Below are positions 1 to 11,810 of a DNA stretch of 64,000 nucleotides, one piece after another. Origin of the DNA: Congeria kusceri (taxonomy: Eukaryota > Mollusca > Bivalvia > Myida > Dreissenidae); NCBI GenBank assembly GCA_027627225.1, contig CM051028.1, forward strand, positions 12,933,201-12,997,200. Direction: 5' to 3'. Position 1 is the stretch's first letter, and every line of letters begins with the position of its first letter. The notes below the pieces were generated by a model that did not search any database, was not told where the DNA came from, and saw only the letters and a program-made list of their open reading frames with translations. The translations under genes and the position numbers were made by a program.

Positions 1-555
1 ATTAAAATAAACAAAATCATATGGCATGACATGGCATGTTTGCTTAAAATATACCTGTATATGCATCATGTATGTTGAACCAATTATTATTTTAATTATT
101 AAATTCTGTTATTGACTCATTACAAAGAAATCTGACACTTTTGAATTATATAACTTTATTCAATCATTCCAGATCTAAGTTTGCCTGCAAAAACCATCAC
201 AGTTCTTACACAGAGCAGCGCAAAAAAAAAACAAAGAACATGATGGTATACCTGCTAACACCATAAGGTATACACAACTTAATACATATATCAATAATTA
301 AAGACTTAAAATAATTAAATTTTGTTTTCTTTAGCAATCTTAATAATATTATAATAAACATAGAATATATCAAAAGTTAAAAATACAAGTAATTCCCATA
401 ATTGAGTTGTAACACAAATATATAAATAATATAGAAATATAACATTTCTGACATCAGTTGCTTCTTAAATTTATTTAACAATAATGTTAAGCTGGATATT
501 TATAAGACATTATATATCTATGTCATTAATTTTAAATAAACTGTTTCAAATGTAG
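1..555. other. AT-rich non-coding stretch before a terminal exon
   Basis: No coding region is visible. From about 361 the sequence is also found from 12,779 on, so the left border of the tandem duplication lies here. The stretch ends in an acceptor (TGTAG) at 551-555 that opens the exon at 556, so at least its right part is intron of a gene whose upstream exons lie off the left edge. Confidence 0.5.
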
Positions 556-707
556 CAAAAAAAAAGAAGACCCTGAAGCAGCTACAAATAGAATATTATG
601 CTGGAGCCCTTGAAGTACAGCGACAGCAGCTTGAGTTGATGCAGACTCGAAGAGAATTTTTTTCTCAAGCAACTGTCATGTTGAAACTTGTTAAGGACAA
701 ACTTTAG
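556..707 (+). CDS. Terminal coding exon, coiled-coil tail of a probable Myb/SANT-like protein (unit A)
   Basis: The exon opens after TGTAG and ends at TAG 705-707. It encodes about 50 residues: a lysine run, then a helical Gln/Leu-rich segment (LKQLQIEYYAGALEVQ, RQQLELMQTRREFF) ending KLVKDKL. Such short helical C-termini close Myb/SANT-like proteins that accompany Harbinger transposons or were domesticated from them. The reading frame needs one base from an upstream exon (phase 1), which is off the left edge in this copy. No Myb domain is in the exon, so the family call is an inference from architecture and neighbouring Harbinger debris. Confidence 0.5.
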
Positions 708-1803
708 GTTACATGTTATTAATGTGCTTAATAACATGTTGAATTTAAAATTGTTTGTATTTTAAGAACATAACACAAAAGCAGTATATTCATAATTCAA
801 TGTTGCTCCATAATTTAAACATTTGTTATTCTGTCTTACTTTGATATAAATTATAATCACATGCGTCTATAAAGCAAATTATCTGCTAGATATTTTTTTC
901 TCTCGAGTTAACAAAATTTAATACTAGATATTTTTTTCTCTTGAGTTAACAAATTTAATACTTTTTATACTTAATACTTAAACCATTTTTTCCAGTCTTC
1001 ACTGTGCACTTTATCTGTACACTCTATGTAGAAGGCTGTATGCTTTCACCTGCAAAAAAGTGTTTGATAATTTCATTTTCAAGCATTTAATATAAAAAAA
1101 GTATGTAAGTTGAGTATGTACCATTAATACTGTTCATGTATATTATTAAGCGGAGGTGTTTAAGTCTGTAAACTATACTCGCTATTATGTTTAATTCACA
1201 AATATATTCTGAAATTAATAAATATTTATTATTACAGTTACGTCATGTTGTTACCTTTATTTATATGTGTATATTTAATTGTATATAAATTATAACATTA
1301 TGCATATCAGCGTTTTATTTCAGATTTAACAAGAAAAGTGTTTTTAACATGACAGTTAAGTGATTAATTCTCTCTTACACTGTTTTAATATTGATTTTTT
1401 AAGCTAATTACTTCACAGTGTTATGAGATAACTTTGCCATTGAATTTATAAAGCTTAAAAATTGTAAATGATATTGCATCAATTCAGTCAATTATTTTCA
1501 GTTTTGAATTGATTAAATGGACACATTTCCCTCATGATACTTTTGCCAGAATGACTGCTTTTACAGCACTTCTCTAATACTGCAATGTCTTCTTTCAAAT
1601 ATGTTTTTCTTTATACATTACCTTGAATACAAATACGGGTATAAATGTGATGTAATATAGATTAATTAGTGATGCCAATGATAAGTTTTGAATTAAATCC
1701 TATTACCGGAAATGTAATTGAATGTTGTGACATCATTCTTTTAACAGTGTTAAGTCTTCGTGTAATGTTATATATATTATTGAGCTTAAGTTGCCATATT
1801 ATT
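708..1803. other. Non-coding AT-rich stretch, no gene seen
   Basis: Probable 3' UTR and spacer after the terminal exon. It contains two near-identical 'ctagatattttttctct(c/t)gagttaacaaa' stretches at about 887-915 and 923-955 (a short direct repeat) and no ORF with recognisable content. The same stretch recurs at 13,124-14,220. Confidence 0.4.
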
Positions 1804-3452
1804 TAGGCCACAACAAATTGATCAGATGTTCGTCGGATTTGCCGCACCTTAAAATCGTAAATCGAAAAAAAAAAAAATTTTATTTTTATTTTGCGCCCGC
1901 ACCTACAAGTTTGCCCCGCATCCGATTTTTTTTCATGAAGTTTTCATTAATGAGTCTCATTTTACGTTAAACGCCGTCTTCGTGGTGTACCCAAATCATA
2001 ACAAGCAATTGGTACTGATATAGACGTGAATAAGGCACTTTGCGGCGACTGGTTAATGTCCAGATCACACAATTTATGACCCAGACCTTTAATCGCCAAC
2101 AGCCAGTCTGGCACAGCTGCCATGTGTATTTCACCTCGGCAATTTCTTATCATATTTCATCAAACTTGTGAAAACACAACGAGCTGTTTGTCAGCATTCG
2201 TTGCCTAATTAAAGATGAGTGCTAGCAAGCTCTCGTAATATCAGCAGTTAATTAACAGTTAATTAAAGGATTATCTTGTTGATAAAGGATGTGTGAAATT
2301 GGATGTCTGGATTATGTCAAATGGACTGATTATCGGGTAATGTTTACATTTCGGACAGTTTTTACCAGCGGTTTGTCCTTGATTTCTTACTTCTAATATC
2401 CACGCATATAAGTTGTTTCTGACATGTCCATTTTATAAATTCAACGTATCTGTTTGGTGTACATTTTGTTCAGCCTTTATATATTAAGGTACATTTAACA
2501 GGGCAAGCCAAGTCATTATGTTAGTTATTAATTTTAATTTATTTATGGATATAGTTTGTTAACATCTTGTAGATATTTTAAGAGTGTATGTTTAAATAAA
2601 AAATAATTATCCAAGTTTACTGCAATGAACAATTAAGAAAAATGTTAATATAAAAATCGAAGTATACTAATGCTTTTGTTAATGCCATAATTAATTAATA
2701 TAATACAGCACAGTGAAGTATAATTTTATAGCAATTAAAACAGTAAGATATAACTACTCCCTGACATGGAAACACGCAACGATGTTGCAAGTCGATAAAA
2801 AAAAATGGCTCAAGAAAAATAAGAGCCAGTGTGAGTCCTGGTTTACGGTTTTAAAAAATGGTGGCGTCCAGTTGTTTTGTTTCGTCGTGTCATTTAAAGA
2901 TACAGATCTTATACTAGTGATTCCTAAATTGTTTTGTGTTTATTGTATGACATTTCATATTCATGTTATTAAACTGTTGGTAGTGAATGACTTGGTGTAT
3001 CAAATATATATTTTGATAATGACAATTACCTTTTATAAGGTCTACTTTCTTATAGTTAAGATATGGCTATTTAGTATTTACTGCGGATCGTTAATTTAAT
3101 AGCAGAATCACTATTGAAGACTTGTTGCACAAAACCCTTTGCAGGACATGGTCAAAGAAGAAATGAAGTAATTAGTTGCTTAGTTTATTACATATATATT
3201 GATTTTGACAACAATTTATGGAACAGAGCAGATGAAGAAGAAATTATTGACAATATATCAAGTTATGATGGCGTTTGGGAGTAATTTTTAAACACTATGG
3301 GCATGATAGGATTTTTTTTTATTTTGCGCTTTTCGCTCGCCTCCGATTTTATCGAAAATGGAAAAAAAATATTTTTATTTTTATTTCGCTCGCTCGCTCC
3401 AATTTTTTTTGGACAAAATCCGTAGAACAACTGATCAATTTGTTGTGGCCTT
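1804..3452. mobile_element. Non-autonomous TIR DNA transposon (unit A copy)
   Basis: The left end 'taggccacaacaaattgatc' (from 1804) and the right end 'gatcaatttgttgtggcctt' (to 3452) are inverted repeats. Just inside both ends lie matching low-complexity blocks (poly-T with 'gcgc/cgctcgctcg' and a 'ccgatttt' motif). The interior has no transposase; the longest ORFs (for example 2713-3099) are AT-rich with hydrophobic filler composition. I recognise the ends as those of an element very common in bivalve DNA. The twin in unit B is 14,221-15,867. Confidence 0.65.
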
Positions 3453-3489
3453 ATCATTGTTTTAAAAATGAGTTCATTGACAACAACTT

Positions 3490-3714
3490 TCAAAAATGAT
3501 CACAAGGGCATACAAAATGAACTTTAAACCTGAAATAGTTCCTTGTTATCATATCCCTGACTGCCTGACCATCAGGGTTACCATCCATCTGTATCTCCAT
3601 CTGTGGTTGAGGATCGTCCTCTTCTGGAAATTCATCCCGCTCTCCAAATGCAGTAGCCAGATTGTGCAATACTGCACAGGCGACAATGACTTTTGACACC
3701 TTCCCTGGCTTCAT
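3490..3714 (-). pseudogene. Harbinger (PIF) transposase C-terminal remnant (unit A)
   Basis: The minus-strand ORF reads MKPGKVSKVIVACAVLHNLA followed by an acidic stretch and a C-terminal RDMITRNYFR. 'AC-x-vLHN' near the end is the hallmark C-terminus of Harbinger/HARBI1-type DDE transposases. No catalytic core lies next to it: upstream on the minus strand is non-coding sequence with a microsatellite. Read as a fragment or last exon of a dead element. The N-terminal exon of a Harbinger transposase lies at 35,390-35,816 in the same orientation. Duplicated at 15,905-16,129. Confidence 0.65.
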
Positions 3715-3825
3715 TCTGACCTACATTATTGCAAATATGATCTTCAATATTGAAATGATTGGGGTTGTTCTGAACTTTGGTTAAAAACCATTGCTAGATA
3801 ACACTGCTTAACATAAAAGTCTTGT

Positions 3826-3868
3826 ATATATATCTATCTATATATATATATATAGATAGATATATATA
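3826..3868. repeat. TA/TATC microsatellite, self-complementary
   Basis: Run of tatatatc/tatatata/gatagatatata that can fold back on itself. In unit B (16,241-16,273) the run stops abruptly and is joined to sequence that in unit A lies about 3 kb further on, marking the left breakpoint of the length difference between the units. Confidence 0.7.
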
Positions 3869-4692
3869 CATTGCTTGCTATTATGTCCGGCCCAGCATGC
3901 ATGTACACAAAAGGGAGAGGGGAGTAAAAGATATATTTAGATATATTTAAATTGTCACTAAACGTATTGATTAGTGACACAGCCAGTAATATACAATTGT
4001 AAAAAAATGTTAAACCCTCCAAATGCTCTACTGATCAATGTATATTTTTAGAAAAAAAATTCAATATTAAATACAATTAGGTTTGCGAACAGTAGTCTCC
4101 CATCATGGGATTACAGTGATGATTTACAGATAGATGAAGAATTTGTTTTGACTAGTGTTACCTCCATGTCATTAGGTTAAATAAGTAATTTCCCTATTGA
4201 TATGGGATTGTTATCTAAAAAAATATGTACCGTAATTCACCTAAATGTTCGGCCTAGCTAAATATTCGGACACCATATTTTTTATGTGCAAATAATTTAT
4301 TTTACGTATCTAAATCAGGACACTTAAATGAAAGTATTTTTTCTAAATATTCGTACATATAAATCTGTTACCTATATCACGAGTTTTTTTTTTAAATCCG
4401 TAAGTCAAATGAAAATTACGTCGCTTTGCCAACCCAACTAACACAACTTGCCACATTGTTGTATACTTATCAACAAAGCATGTACCACACAGCATGACAT
4501 CAGACTGCTTTCTATGCAATTTGAAAGCCTCAACTGGACTGTGTTAATTGGTAGATGTGTGATGTGTCAATCAAACTCGAGCTGAGTTCACTAGTTAATG
4601 CATAATTGGACAGTGGTTTATGCACAAATAAAAACTGCTTACATTTGTTTTACAGACTGCCAGTTTTTGACTGCCTTCAATTTTCAAAACCA

Positions 4693-5130
4693 GGCCCCGT
4701 GTTCACAAAACTTTGTATTGACATTGAAAATCAATTTAACTTGACGAAGAAAATTGATTTCCAGTGACATCGATGTCAAATTTGGTGTTCACAAACCATT
4801 TTAAAATCGATGATGCGTGACACTGAAAATCGATTTTTTATTGCTTGTTGTGAACGTAAGCGGTTTAGCGGAAACGGAAGTGTTAATGTTTACATTCGTC
4901 TGCTAGAATGTCTTGGTCAACATCCGAAAAAGCATTTGCAGTACAGCTGATCAACGATCGGTATGATCAGCTGTACTGCAAGTTTAAAGGAGCCACGCTG
5001 GGTGCGAAGAAGAAAAATCATGGGAGGAATTGGCAGAAACCTTCAACAGGTATTTCCTCATTTCTTAAGAACAATCAATTAGTTTTAGACTTTATTGTTG
5101 TGTGTCTGTGTGTATATCGATGTTTATGAG
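4693..5130 (+). mobile_element. Left end of a PIF/Harbinger element with TIR
   Basis: The terminal sequence 'ggccccgtgttcacaaaac' starts at 4693. It is the exact inverse of the right end at about 36,022-36,041. It is followed by subterminal 'atcgat/gacatcgatgtca' motifs that also crowd the right end. The segment carries the first exon of a Myb/SANT-like gene reading inward. It lies in the 3.07-kb part present only in unit A. Confidence 0.65.
4908..5050 (+). pseudogene. Myb/SANT-like DNA-binding protein, first exon (Harbinger-associated), frameshifted
   Basis: It starts ATG at 4908 and encodes MSWSTSEKAFAVQLI then a KFKGATLGAKKK motif. That is the opening helix and loop of the Myb/SANT-like domain (usual pattern W-S-x-x-E ... 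y-x-x-L-x-g-k-f-k-g ... K-K ... W). The expected W-E-E-L-A-E-x-F-N helix is present but in the next frame from about 5018, so a one-base lesion breaks the exon. A donor (ACAG|GTATTT) follows at 5050/5051. Harbinger elements carry exactly this type of partner gene. The helical terminal exon at 556/12,972 could be the other end of a related gene. Confidence 0.6.
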
Positions 5131-5289
5131 GCCCTTCCGCACCTGATGTGTGGACCCGGAGTGTGTCCCGTAATTCGTACCTAATTAACTTACTAGACAC
5201 TCACGAAAGTTTGGACGAATATTGAATCATAGCTGCAGTTTTTAGCTATTTGTTTTTTACTGAAATGTATTTTAATTTTGTTGTGGTCT

Positions 5290-5440
5290 TGTGCTGTGGG
5301 GGAAAACCGGAGTAACCGGAGGAAACCCCACCTGTCCGGTATGGTGACCAATTTCACGTGCCTGGAGTGGTCAGCAAACCCGGTACGCCTAGGTGAGAAG
5401 CGAGTGTACCAACCACTGCGCTTGCCGAACAGCCACTTTA
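5290..5440. repeat. SINE-like interspersed repeat fragment
   Basis: It contains 'gggggaaaaccggagtaacc' and the flanking 'aaccccacctgtccggtatg'. This resembles a conserved block I associate with short interspersed repeats in molluscs and other invertebrates. No Pol III boxes are clear here. The call is from memory only. Confidence 0.3.
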
Positions 5441-5933
5441 AATTTGTTTATGGTTAGTCATGACGATGTAATAAGTTATCACTTTACATCAATAACATAT
5501 GCAATGAAGGCAATCACAACAACAATATTTACATTATTAAATACATTTTTTTAGGAATAAACACTATTTAAACAGTCGTGAAATGATGAAAACAAAACTC
5601 ATCGTTTTTTATTTGTAAATAAACTAATGACAAGAAAAATATTACAGTTAAATCTAGATCTGTACACTGATTTGTACAAATTATAGTGTTTTGTAACCAT
5701 TTCTTTTTTGTTGTTGTTATTTTCAACCGAAAGTAAAAGGTCATGGTCACATGCCACATGTAAAACAAAACAAAATGGCCTAATGGTATTCTGCTGGAAA
5801 TAAGTCGGGATCATTTTGTAAAAAGGTACCCCTGTATAATATAGGTGTATATTAAGTTTATTGGTAGAAAGTATGTTATATTTTACGTATATTCAACATT
5901 TATTTTTGCATTAATTTGAAAATAAATATATGA

Positions 5934-6198
5934 GGCCTGTCGTGGGAAAACTGGGCTCAATGCAAGTGAGTAAAGTGTCGTCTCGGATCAGCCTGTGCAG
6001 TCCACAGAGGCTAATCCAGGACGGCACTTTCCGTCTACAGTGGAATTATGTTTAGAAGAGACTTGATAGAAACAGAAAATAAAATAAAAGCAGAAAGTGT
6101 CGTCCCGGATCAGCCTGTGCGGACTGCACCGGCTGCTGCGGGACAACACTTTACGCACATGCACATGCAATAAGGCCGGTTTTCCCATGGCGCGCCAC
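5934..6198. mobile_element. Fold-back MITE/SINE-like element
   Basis: The two ends are inverted ('gtgggaaaactgggctc' at about 5942 and 'ggccggttttcccat' at about 6174). The inner arms are inverted too: 'cggatcagcctgtgcagtcc' (5986 on) opposite 'ggactgcaccggct', with flanking 'aagtgtcgtc' and 'gacaacactt'. So most of the element can form a long imperfect hairpin. This family is very abundant in some bivalve genomes, to my knowledge. Present in unit A only. Confidence 0.6.
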
Positions 6199-6639
6199 AT
6201 GTATATAATTTTACTGAACATTGAATGTTTCCACATATATCCTATGAGGTGTGTTTATGTGATTACATAGCCGTTATTAGGTCTTATTCTCCAGCGTAAA
6301 AAGTATATTTTTTTGCACAAACCCAGTCCCGAGTTTCCCAGTTGATGGTTTGACTTGCATATGTTTGAATATAAGAGGCGTTCAGTTTAGAAATAAAGAC
6401 AGTTGATGTTGTAATAACCATTTTACTCATATACACGAATACATTTTATAGAATCAATAATATAGAATTGCAATTAGACAGAGTGCATTGCTTTTGAAGA
6501 TTTCAATAAGTCTGTAAAAAAAAATTGAGCATTAACCTTAAGTGCTTCTTCATTTGGATTCACTTAAGCTATCTGGCGTGAGGCGACACATCCGACTCGT
6601 GGAGTTCTAGTTGAAGATTTAATATCATACTAGCTGACA

Positions 6640-7036
6640 ATCCCCTGCGAAATGAAGTTCTTATGTCAAGAGCAGTTCAAGAACAGTTCTTAAAACTAAG
6701 TAAGAGTTCTTGACCTGTTCTTAGAGGATTTTAAGAACATTTGTACTAGAACTGTTCAAGAACTGCCTTCAGGAACAGTTCAAGAACTTTTTAAGGACCT
6801 TTCCTGTTCTTGAATTATTCTTAAACTATTCTTGAACACTTTAAGAACTTTTTTTGAACAACATATTTCCTTCTGATGTTCTTGAACAGTTCTTAACAAT
6901 GTTCTTGAACATATGAAGGACTTTTTAAGAACCCAATGTGTTCTTAAAACGTTCTGTCATTGTTCTTGAAGATATTTAAAGAACAGTTTAAGAAGGTTTT
7001 AAGAACATCTTATTTCAAGAACAGTTTAAGACGATA
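6640..7036. repeat. AAGAAC/GTTCTT palindrome-rich repeat (unit A)
   Basis: About 400 bp packed with degenerate AAGAACAGTTC / GTTCTTGAAC palindromes about every 15-25 bp. It starts with 'cccctgcgaaatgaagttct' at 6641, the inverse of the end of the related repeat at 26,867-26,880 ('ttttcgcagggga'), so the family has defined ends. No ORF. Unit B keeps only the right third (from about 16,274). Confidence 0.6.
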
Positions 7037-7442
7037 TCAAGAACAGTATTGTTTCAATAAATGGCCTTGAAAAGGTAATTAAGAATAAATCAGGAAGGAT
7101 ACAAGGACTGTACTGTAAGTTTTTGCTTATCAAATGAAGTCAAAGGAACTACACATGATCTGTTTATCTCTGTGTTGGGATTAGTCCCATTCTAAATCAC
7201 TTAAGGCTTAGCCATAACATTGAGGATGTTATACTTTTAAAATGTTTCCCAGATAAATTGTTGTTTTTAGAACTTATCACTACTTATACTACGACGGACA
7301 GACTGACAAATGACAAACATCAAGGTATCCCAAAATCACATCATTAGCAATTGTGCACTGGTAAGCTAACATGATGTGTTTCTGTATGCTTTTACATAAT
7401 GTGACAACAAAACTCAAATCCATACATGCACCATTCTTAATC

Positions 7443-9412
7443 TTATTTAAACAGAGCATGACAATATCTGTTCGGCATTGACACAACATATGCAATATTT
7501 TCGTTTTCAGAAGTTTTCAGGTATACCAGTTTTTGTTTAAGACTAACACCATCTATCACTGACAAAACATCTGTGCTTCGAACAGCAGAGTAATGATTAG
7601 CAACACGGGCTCCTGGAATCTGTATAGTTGGTATCTGTTGCATCTTTTGGATCACTGCATACACAACATTATCACACAATATGAAGTACTTAATGGAACC
7701 AACATCACTATTTCCATACATTACAACACTGCAAATTCTTTTCTGCATTCTGCTGTACTGTTGTGAATAAAATATTGTTTCATTAACAATGACTCTGTCA
7801 ACTTTTTTCAATTTGCTGACATCGTTGTGCACCATTTTTATTTGTTCAATCACCTCATTTTCAATTTGGTTTGGCTTCATAGGCTTAGCTGCTCCAACAA
7901 CATTACAGTTTGTAGCTTCATGTGTTATTTTTCTAATTACTGTCTTTTTCAAGTCTAGTCCTTTTCTGCGGATAAATGACTGAACCTGTCTATGTTTCAT
8001 AAGTTGTTTCAGAACAGTACCTGTTCCATGAACACCTTGAAGAAGTGCAGCATTAGCATCTTCAAAAGGGAAAGCACTCCAGTCCCAAAGTGGACCCCAA
8101 AGCCTAACATACTCTGACAAATGGTACCCAATATTGTGGACATTAAGACCACATGATCCGTCACCATATAACCTCTGGAAAGAAGCATAGAACTGATCTA
8201 ATAGATCTGTGGCTTCAGCAAGCTTTTCATGAGTGATGGCATCTCTCAATAGAATATGGACTGCTTCTAACAAGAGTGAAAGGTTTTCTAAGTACTCAGT
8301 CTTCAGAAAGTCTTTTACACATGGATATGCATAATACAAAAGCCAAGATTGTAATTCTGTTGCTTTGAAATGGGAGTAATGTTTTTCGAGGTCTCTTGGC
8401 AGTCTTTCTATTCCCTCCGGGGGTTTCAGATTTTTCATCATGTGAGAAATTTCTTTCAAATATTGTCCAATATAGTAGTCCTTTTTGCTCTCTGAAGCAG
8501 AAAACCATCTTGACAGTAATGTTTTTGTCACACCCAACAGTACACCATGCATGTACTCTGGAACTGATCCTGTCACAATGTTATAATTCTGAAGACTTGC
8601 AAGAGCTGAAATTCCCTTAAAGCCACAGGAACGCTTATTTGTAGTGCCTGATTGCATGTGATGCTTTACAGACTCCTCATTTCGAGTACTGCTTCGGGTG
8701 CCATGTACTTTGTAAGGGTAACATTTTGCACTTCCCTTACCCTGTTTCACTGTTATACCAGGTTCCTCGCATTTAATACATGCATATGGACCATTAAAGT
8801 ATGACATGTTTAATAACTCAGCCTTTGCTGGCAGATCAGCTATACAACACACCACTGATAGGCGAATGTTCAATGGTTCTTCATCAATCTGAATCTGAAT
8901 CCCATCTCTGTACGATGAATTCATCTGGTCTGCAAATACTTTAAAAAACTGACTGCATGGAGGTTTGCCTTTCCCCTGCCAAAGACCAGCGAGAATAATG
9001 TTTTCGCGTGCAAAACGTTTTGGAGGGCTTAGTTCATTTATGGCTAAAAAGATAGGCCATAAATCTGTTTTTGAAGATGTGAACAGATTTACTCCATCCG
9101 TATTGAAGATTGCTGTCAAATTGTGACTGGTCTTATTAAGAAAACCACCATCTACCATCATAGCTCTGTATGCAGACCCATCTGTTATATCGGTAAGAAC
9201 AGTTGATCCAGACTCCAACCTGTCAAATGCATCCTTTTTTTTTCTAGTATGTCCTTCCAGATACCTGAAGACAAACAAGAAGAGCATAAAAGAGTAGAAC
9301 ATATTGTCAAGTTCATGGTCATCAATTAACATAAATTTCTGGACACTAATGCCACCAGAAAAATTCTGATAAAAGCCCGCCAGCAGATTTGTCAACACAG
9401 ACGAAAGCCCCC
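7443..9412 (-). CDS. tnp2-like transposase core (exon 4, unit A)
   Basis: Exon 4 opens after the acceptor AG at 9,414-9,413, in phase with exon 3. It encodes about 655 residues to the stop at 7,443. Recognisable tnp2/Transposase_21 landmarks: 'NTDGVNLFTSSKTDLWPIFL', 'INEL', 'R-x-NIILAGLWQGKGKPP', then 'DLPAKAELLNM-x-x-FNGPYACIKCEEPG', and a later 'ALASL..VTGSVPEYMHG' segment. The catalytic acidic residues cannot be assigned safely by eye. The protein would cut and move an En/Spm-type element. This copy is open throughout, unlike unit B. It has no ATG of its own near the start, consistent with being an internal exon. Confidence 0.75.
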
Positions 9413-9914
9413 CTCACAGTTTGTTATAATCGGAAATAAGTCTTTTAATCTCAAATACAATTGGAATATATACATTAGGGAATAACAGTTTGCATCTTGA
9501 GCAAATACTGACATCTTTAATTTGCACATTTAATCGGGTTTTCACACCAAGTATCCGTCATTAACAATGTTTGAACATTTAATGATATAATTGATTTTCT
9601 TCGTGTTAATTTGCAAACAGTAACCAACATTATTTTTAGTAGTTGGGGTTTATTCCGGGCGGGGGGGCTTACATCCGGATACCACAAAAAAGTGACCTTT
9701 ACGAGTTCACACGCTGGTTTCATTCAATTAATTGAGGGAACTGATTTTTTACTAGTTAAACCACTTTTGAAATGCAAGATATCATTAAAATAAAAGTTCT
9801 GAGCAAGTTTCACAAAAATTGGACCAAAATTGTCACCTCTTCTAATTCTAAACATTCACCATTGACCTTAAAAAGGCAATAACATTTTCTACAATTTGTG
9901 TTTACACAACTTAC

Positions 9915-10762
9915 CTGGAGCTTCTAAGAGAGCAAGCAACTGTGCCTTTAGATCTGCAAATACAAAACTTTGAGCTGGCTGTCGAGATTTGTAAGTTTGA
10001 GCAGCTAATGACCCTTTATAACGAAGACCATTGCAGTTGGGACTCAGACAGTGGAAGACTTCTCTGTCCTCTGGAAATAGGGTGTGACAGTTACTGCAAT
10101 AATGAACCTCATGCAGTGGAGAAAATCAATTCGAGATATCATCTCATTATAGTTCAATGAAGTAATTTCTTCTGATGTAAAAATTCCCTTAAGCGTATCA
10201 ATGACATCTTTGCATGCACTATTTGAAAACTTGTTTCGTAAAAAACAAGACATCAGAGAAAGTGCTTGATAATCCTCTTTTGGTAAATCAGTAGGATTTG
10301 TGTTAGGGTCAGACACATTTTCATCTTCAGAGTCATTACTTTCTAAAGAAGTCAAACTACTTGAGCTGGTACTTTCATTATCTGTATCAGATAAACTATT
10401 GTCAGATGCAACTGAAATTGTTTGGTCATATTCATCATCAGATTGTATTTGAGTTTCACCATTAGAATGTTCACAGCAGTTTGAATGTTCAGAAGAGTTA
10501 TTTGCAGCAGAGAGGCAGCTTTCTGCTTCCATGGGTACCTTTGAAGTACAACAATGTACCGCATAGACCATATCAATTTTGTCAGCAGTATTTTCAATGT
10601 TAGATGTAGATGCGAAAGTGTTAGTAACATCCTGCAGCTCATGGTGCTGAAAGTTCTGAAGATTTTCAGATGTCTCTACTTTGTCTCTCAAGTCCCTCAT
10701 TGTGTTGCTGCTGTCTAGCTCATCGTATTCATGCCCTGTTGATGTTGATGGCAGATCCATAT
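9915..10762 (-). pseudogene. tnp2-type gene exon 3: acidic region and zinc knuckle, frameshifted (unit A)
   Basis: From the acceptor TTTTGTAG at 10,763 to the donor GTAAGT at 9,914. The N-terminal 200 residues are Ser/Asp/Glu-rich (DSEDENVSDPN). A knuckle follows (HYCSNCHTLFPED ... CLSPNCNG), then a Leu-rich segment. The frame is broken by a short A run at about 10,122. As read, the ORF ends at 10,044 and the knuckle is lost. Confidence 0.65.
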
Positions 10763-11389
10763 CTACAAAATAAATAGACAGCATTTAGCATGATTTTTTG
10801 GCATAATTATTAACACTTGTCATTTTTAACATTAGCATTTTGAACAGCCAGAGATAGTATTAAATTGTTGAATAAATTATATTATGCACGGTTAATGTGT
10901 CAAATCTTTCAAACACAACTGCAAACCAAGGAGAGTGAGCCAACCCTTTCTACTTGACCTCGTGACTTAGTTTTGAAACCGAGGTGACCCATTTCCAACT
11001 CAGGCCTAAAAAATAATAGTTTTCTGCTGAAAAGCAAAAAAATTGGGTTGGTAGGTAGTTTTTTTAGATATTGTTTTCTACTTCAAGAAGCTTAACTTTA
11101 AGTTAAGTATAGACATTGTGACTATATCAGCTTCTTGTTATGGTTTTTACATAATTCCCATGCATATCTTTGGAAATTATGTATATTATAATTGTTTAAA
11201 AATAGCACATGAATCATGCAATTTACCATCATCGAAAAAAAAAGTCAATAAAAAATAGGCCTCATTTAAGAAATCGATGAGATAAATGTTTGGCCAAAAA
11301 TGTGGTCTGTACAGTGCTTAAAAGGTAAATGTTGAAGGTGGAAGACGGACTAAAGACAATAACAAAATGTCAAAGCTAACCTGACTTAC

Positions 11390-11515
11390 CATGTGTATTA
11401 GAGTCAAATATCTGTGTAGTTTTTCTACGTTTAATCTGTCTCCAATAGTGCGTAGAACGTGGCACTGGAAGTGTTTCATCATCGAAATACAGTTTCTTCA
11501 CACGCTTCAGTGGAC
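11390..11515 (-). CDS. tnp2-type gene exon 2 (unit A)
   Basis: 126-nt exon between a CAG acceptor at 11,516 and a GTAAGT donor at 11,389. It continues the frame of exon 1 in phase 1 and encodes a basic linker (KRVKKLYFDDE ... WRQIKRRKT). No domain recognised. Confidence 0.65.
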
Positions 11516-11810
11516 CTGGCAATAAGACATATGAATGTATATTTTAGAAGTGAAAAAGAAACAAATATAAACTCATTAAGAGCATACATTAACAGGTTTA
11601 TAATTACAGAAACTTAATTAGGAAGCAAATGATTGTGGTTTCAAAAAATCAACATGTTCAAAAAAAAAAAAAATCATCATTTTCTGTACAAGCCAATGGA
11701 CCATTTATTAATTGCAATGATAGCTGTATTAGAGCTAGTTACAAAACAAAAGACAAGTGATTATCAGAATAAAGGACTAGTCTTCGACCCACAATAACAC
11801 GTTGACTTAC

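Noticed and set aside
2713..3099. 128-codon ORF inside the TIR element (copy at 15,128-15,514)
   Set aside because: Very AT-rich, composition of Ile/Phe/Tyr/Val filler, no motif, and it lies inside a non-autonomous element; chance ORF.
3263..3499. Two overlapping ORFs on opposite strands
   Set aside because: They follow low-complexity poly-A/T and cgctcgctcg sequence at the element's right end; not coding.
6640..7036. Cluster of steroid-receptor response elements
   Set aside because: Half-sites are abundant because the repeat is built from them; spacing is irregular and no gene-linked pattern was seen.
6640..7036. CRISPR-like array
   Set aside because: Repeats are degenerate, overlapping and without unique equal spacers; eukaryotic context.
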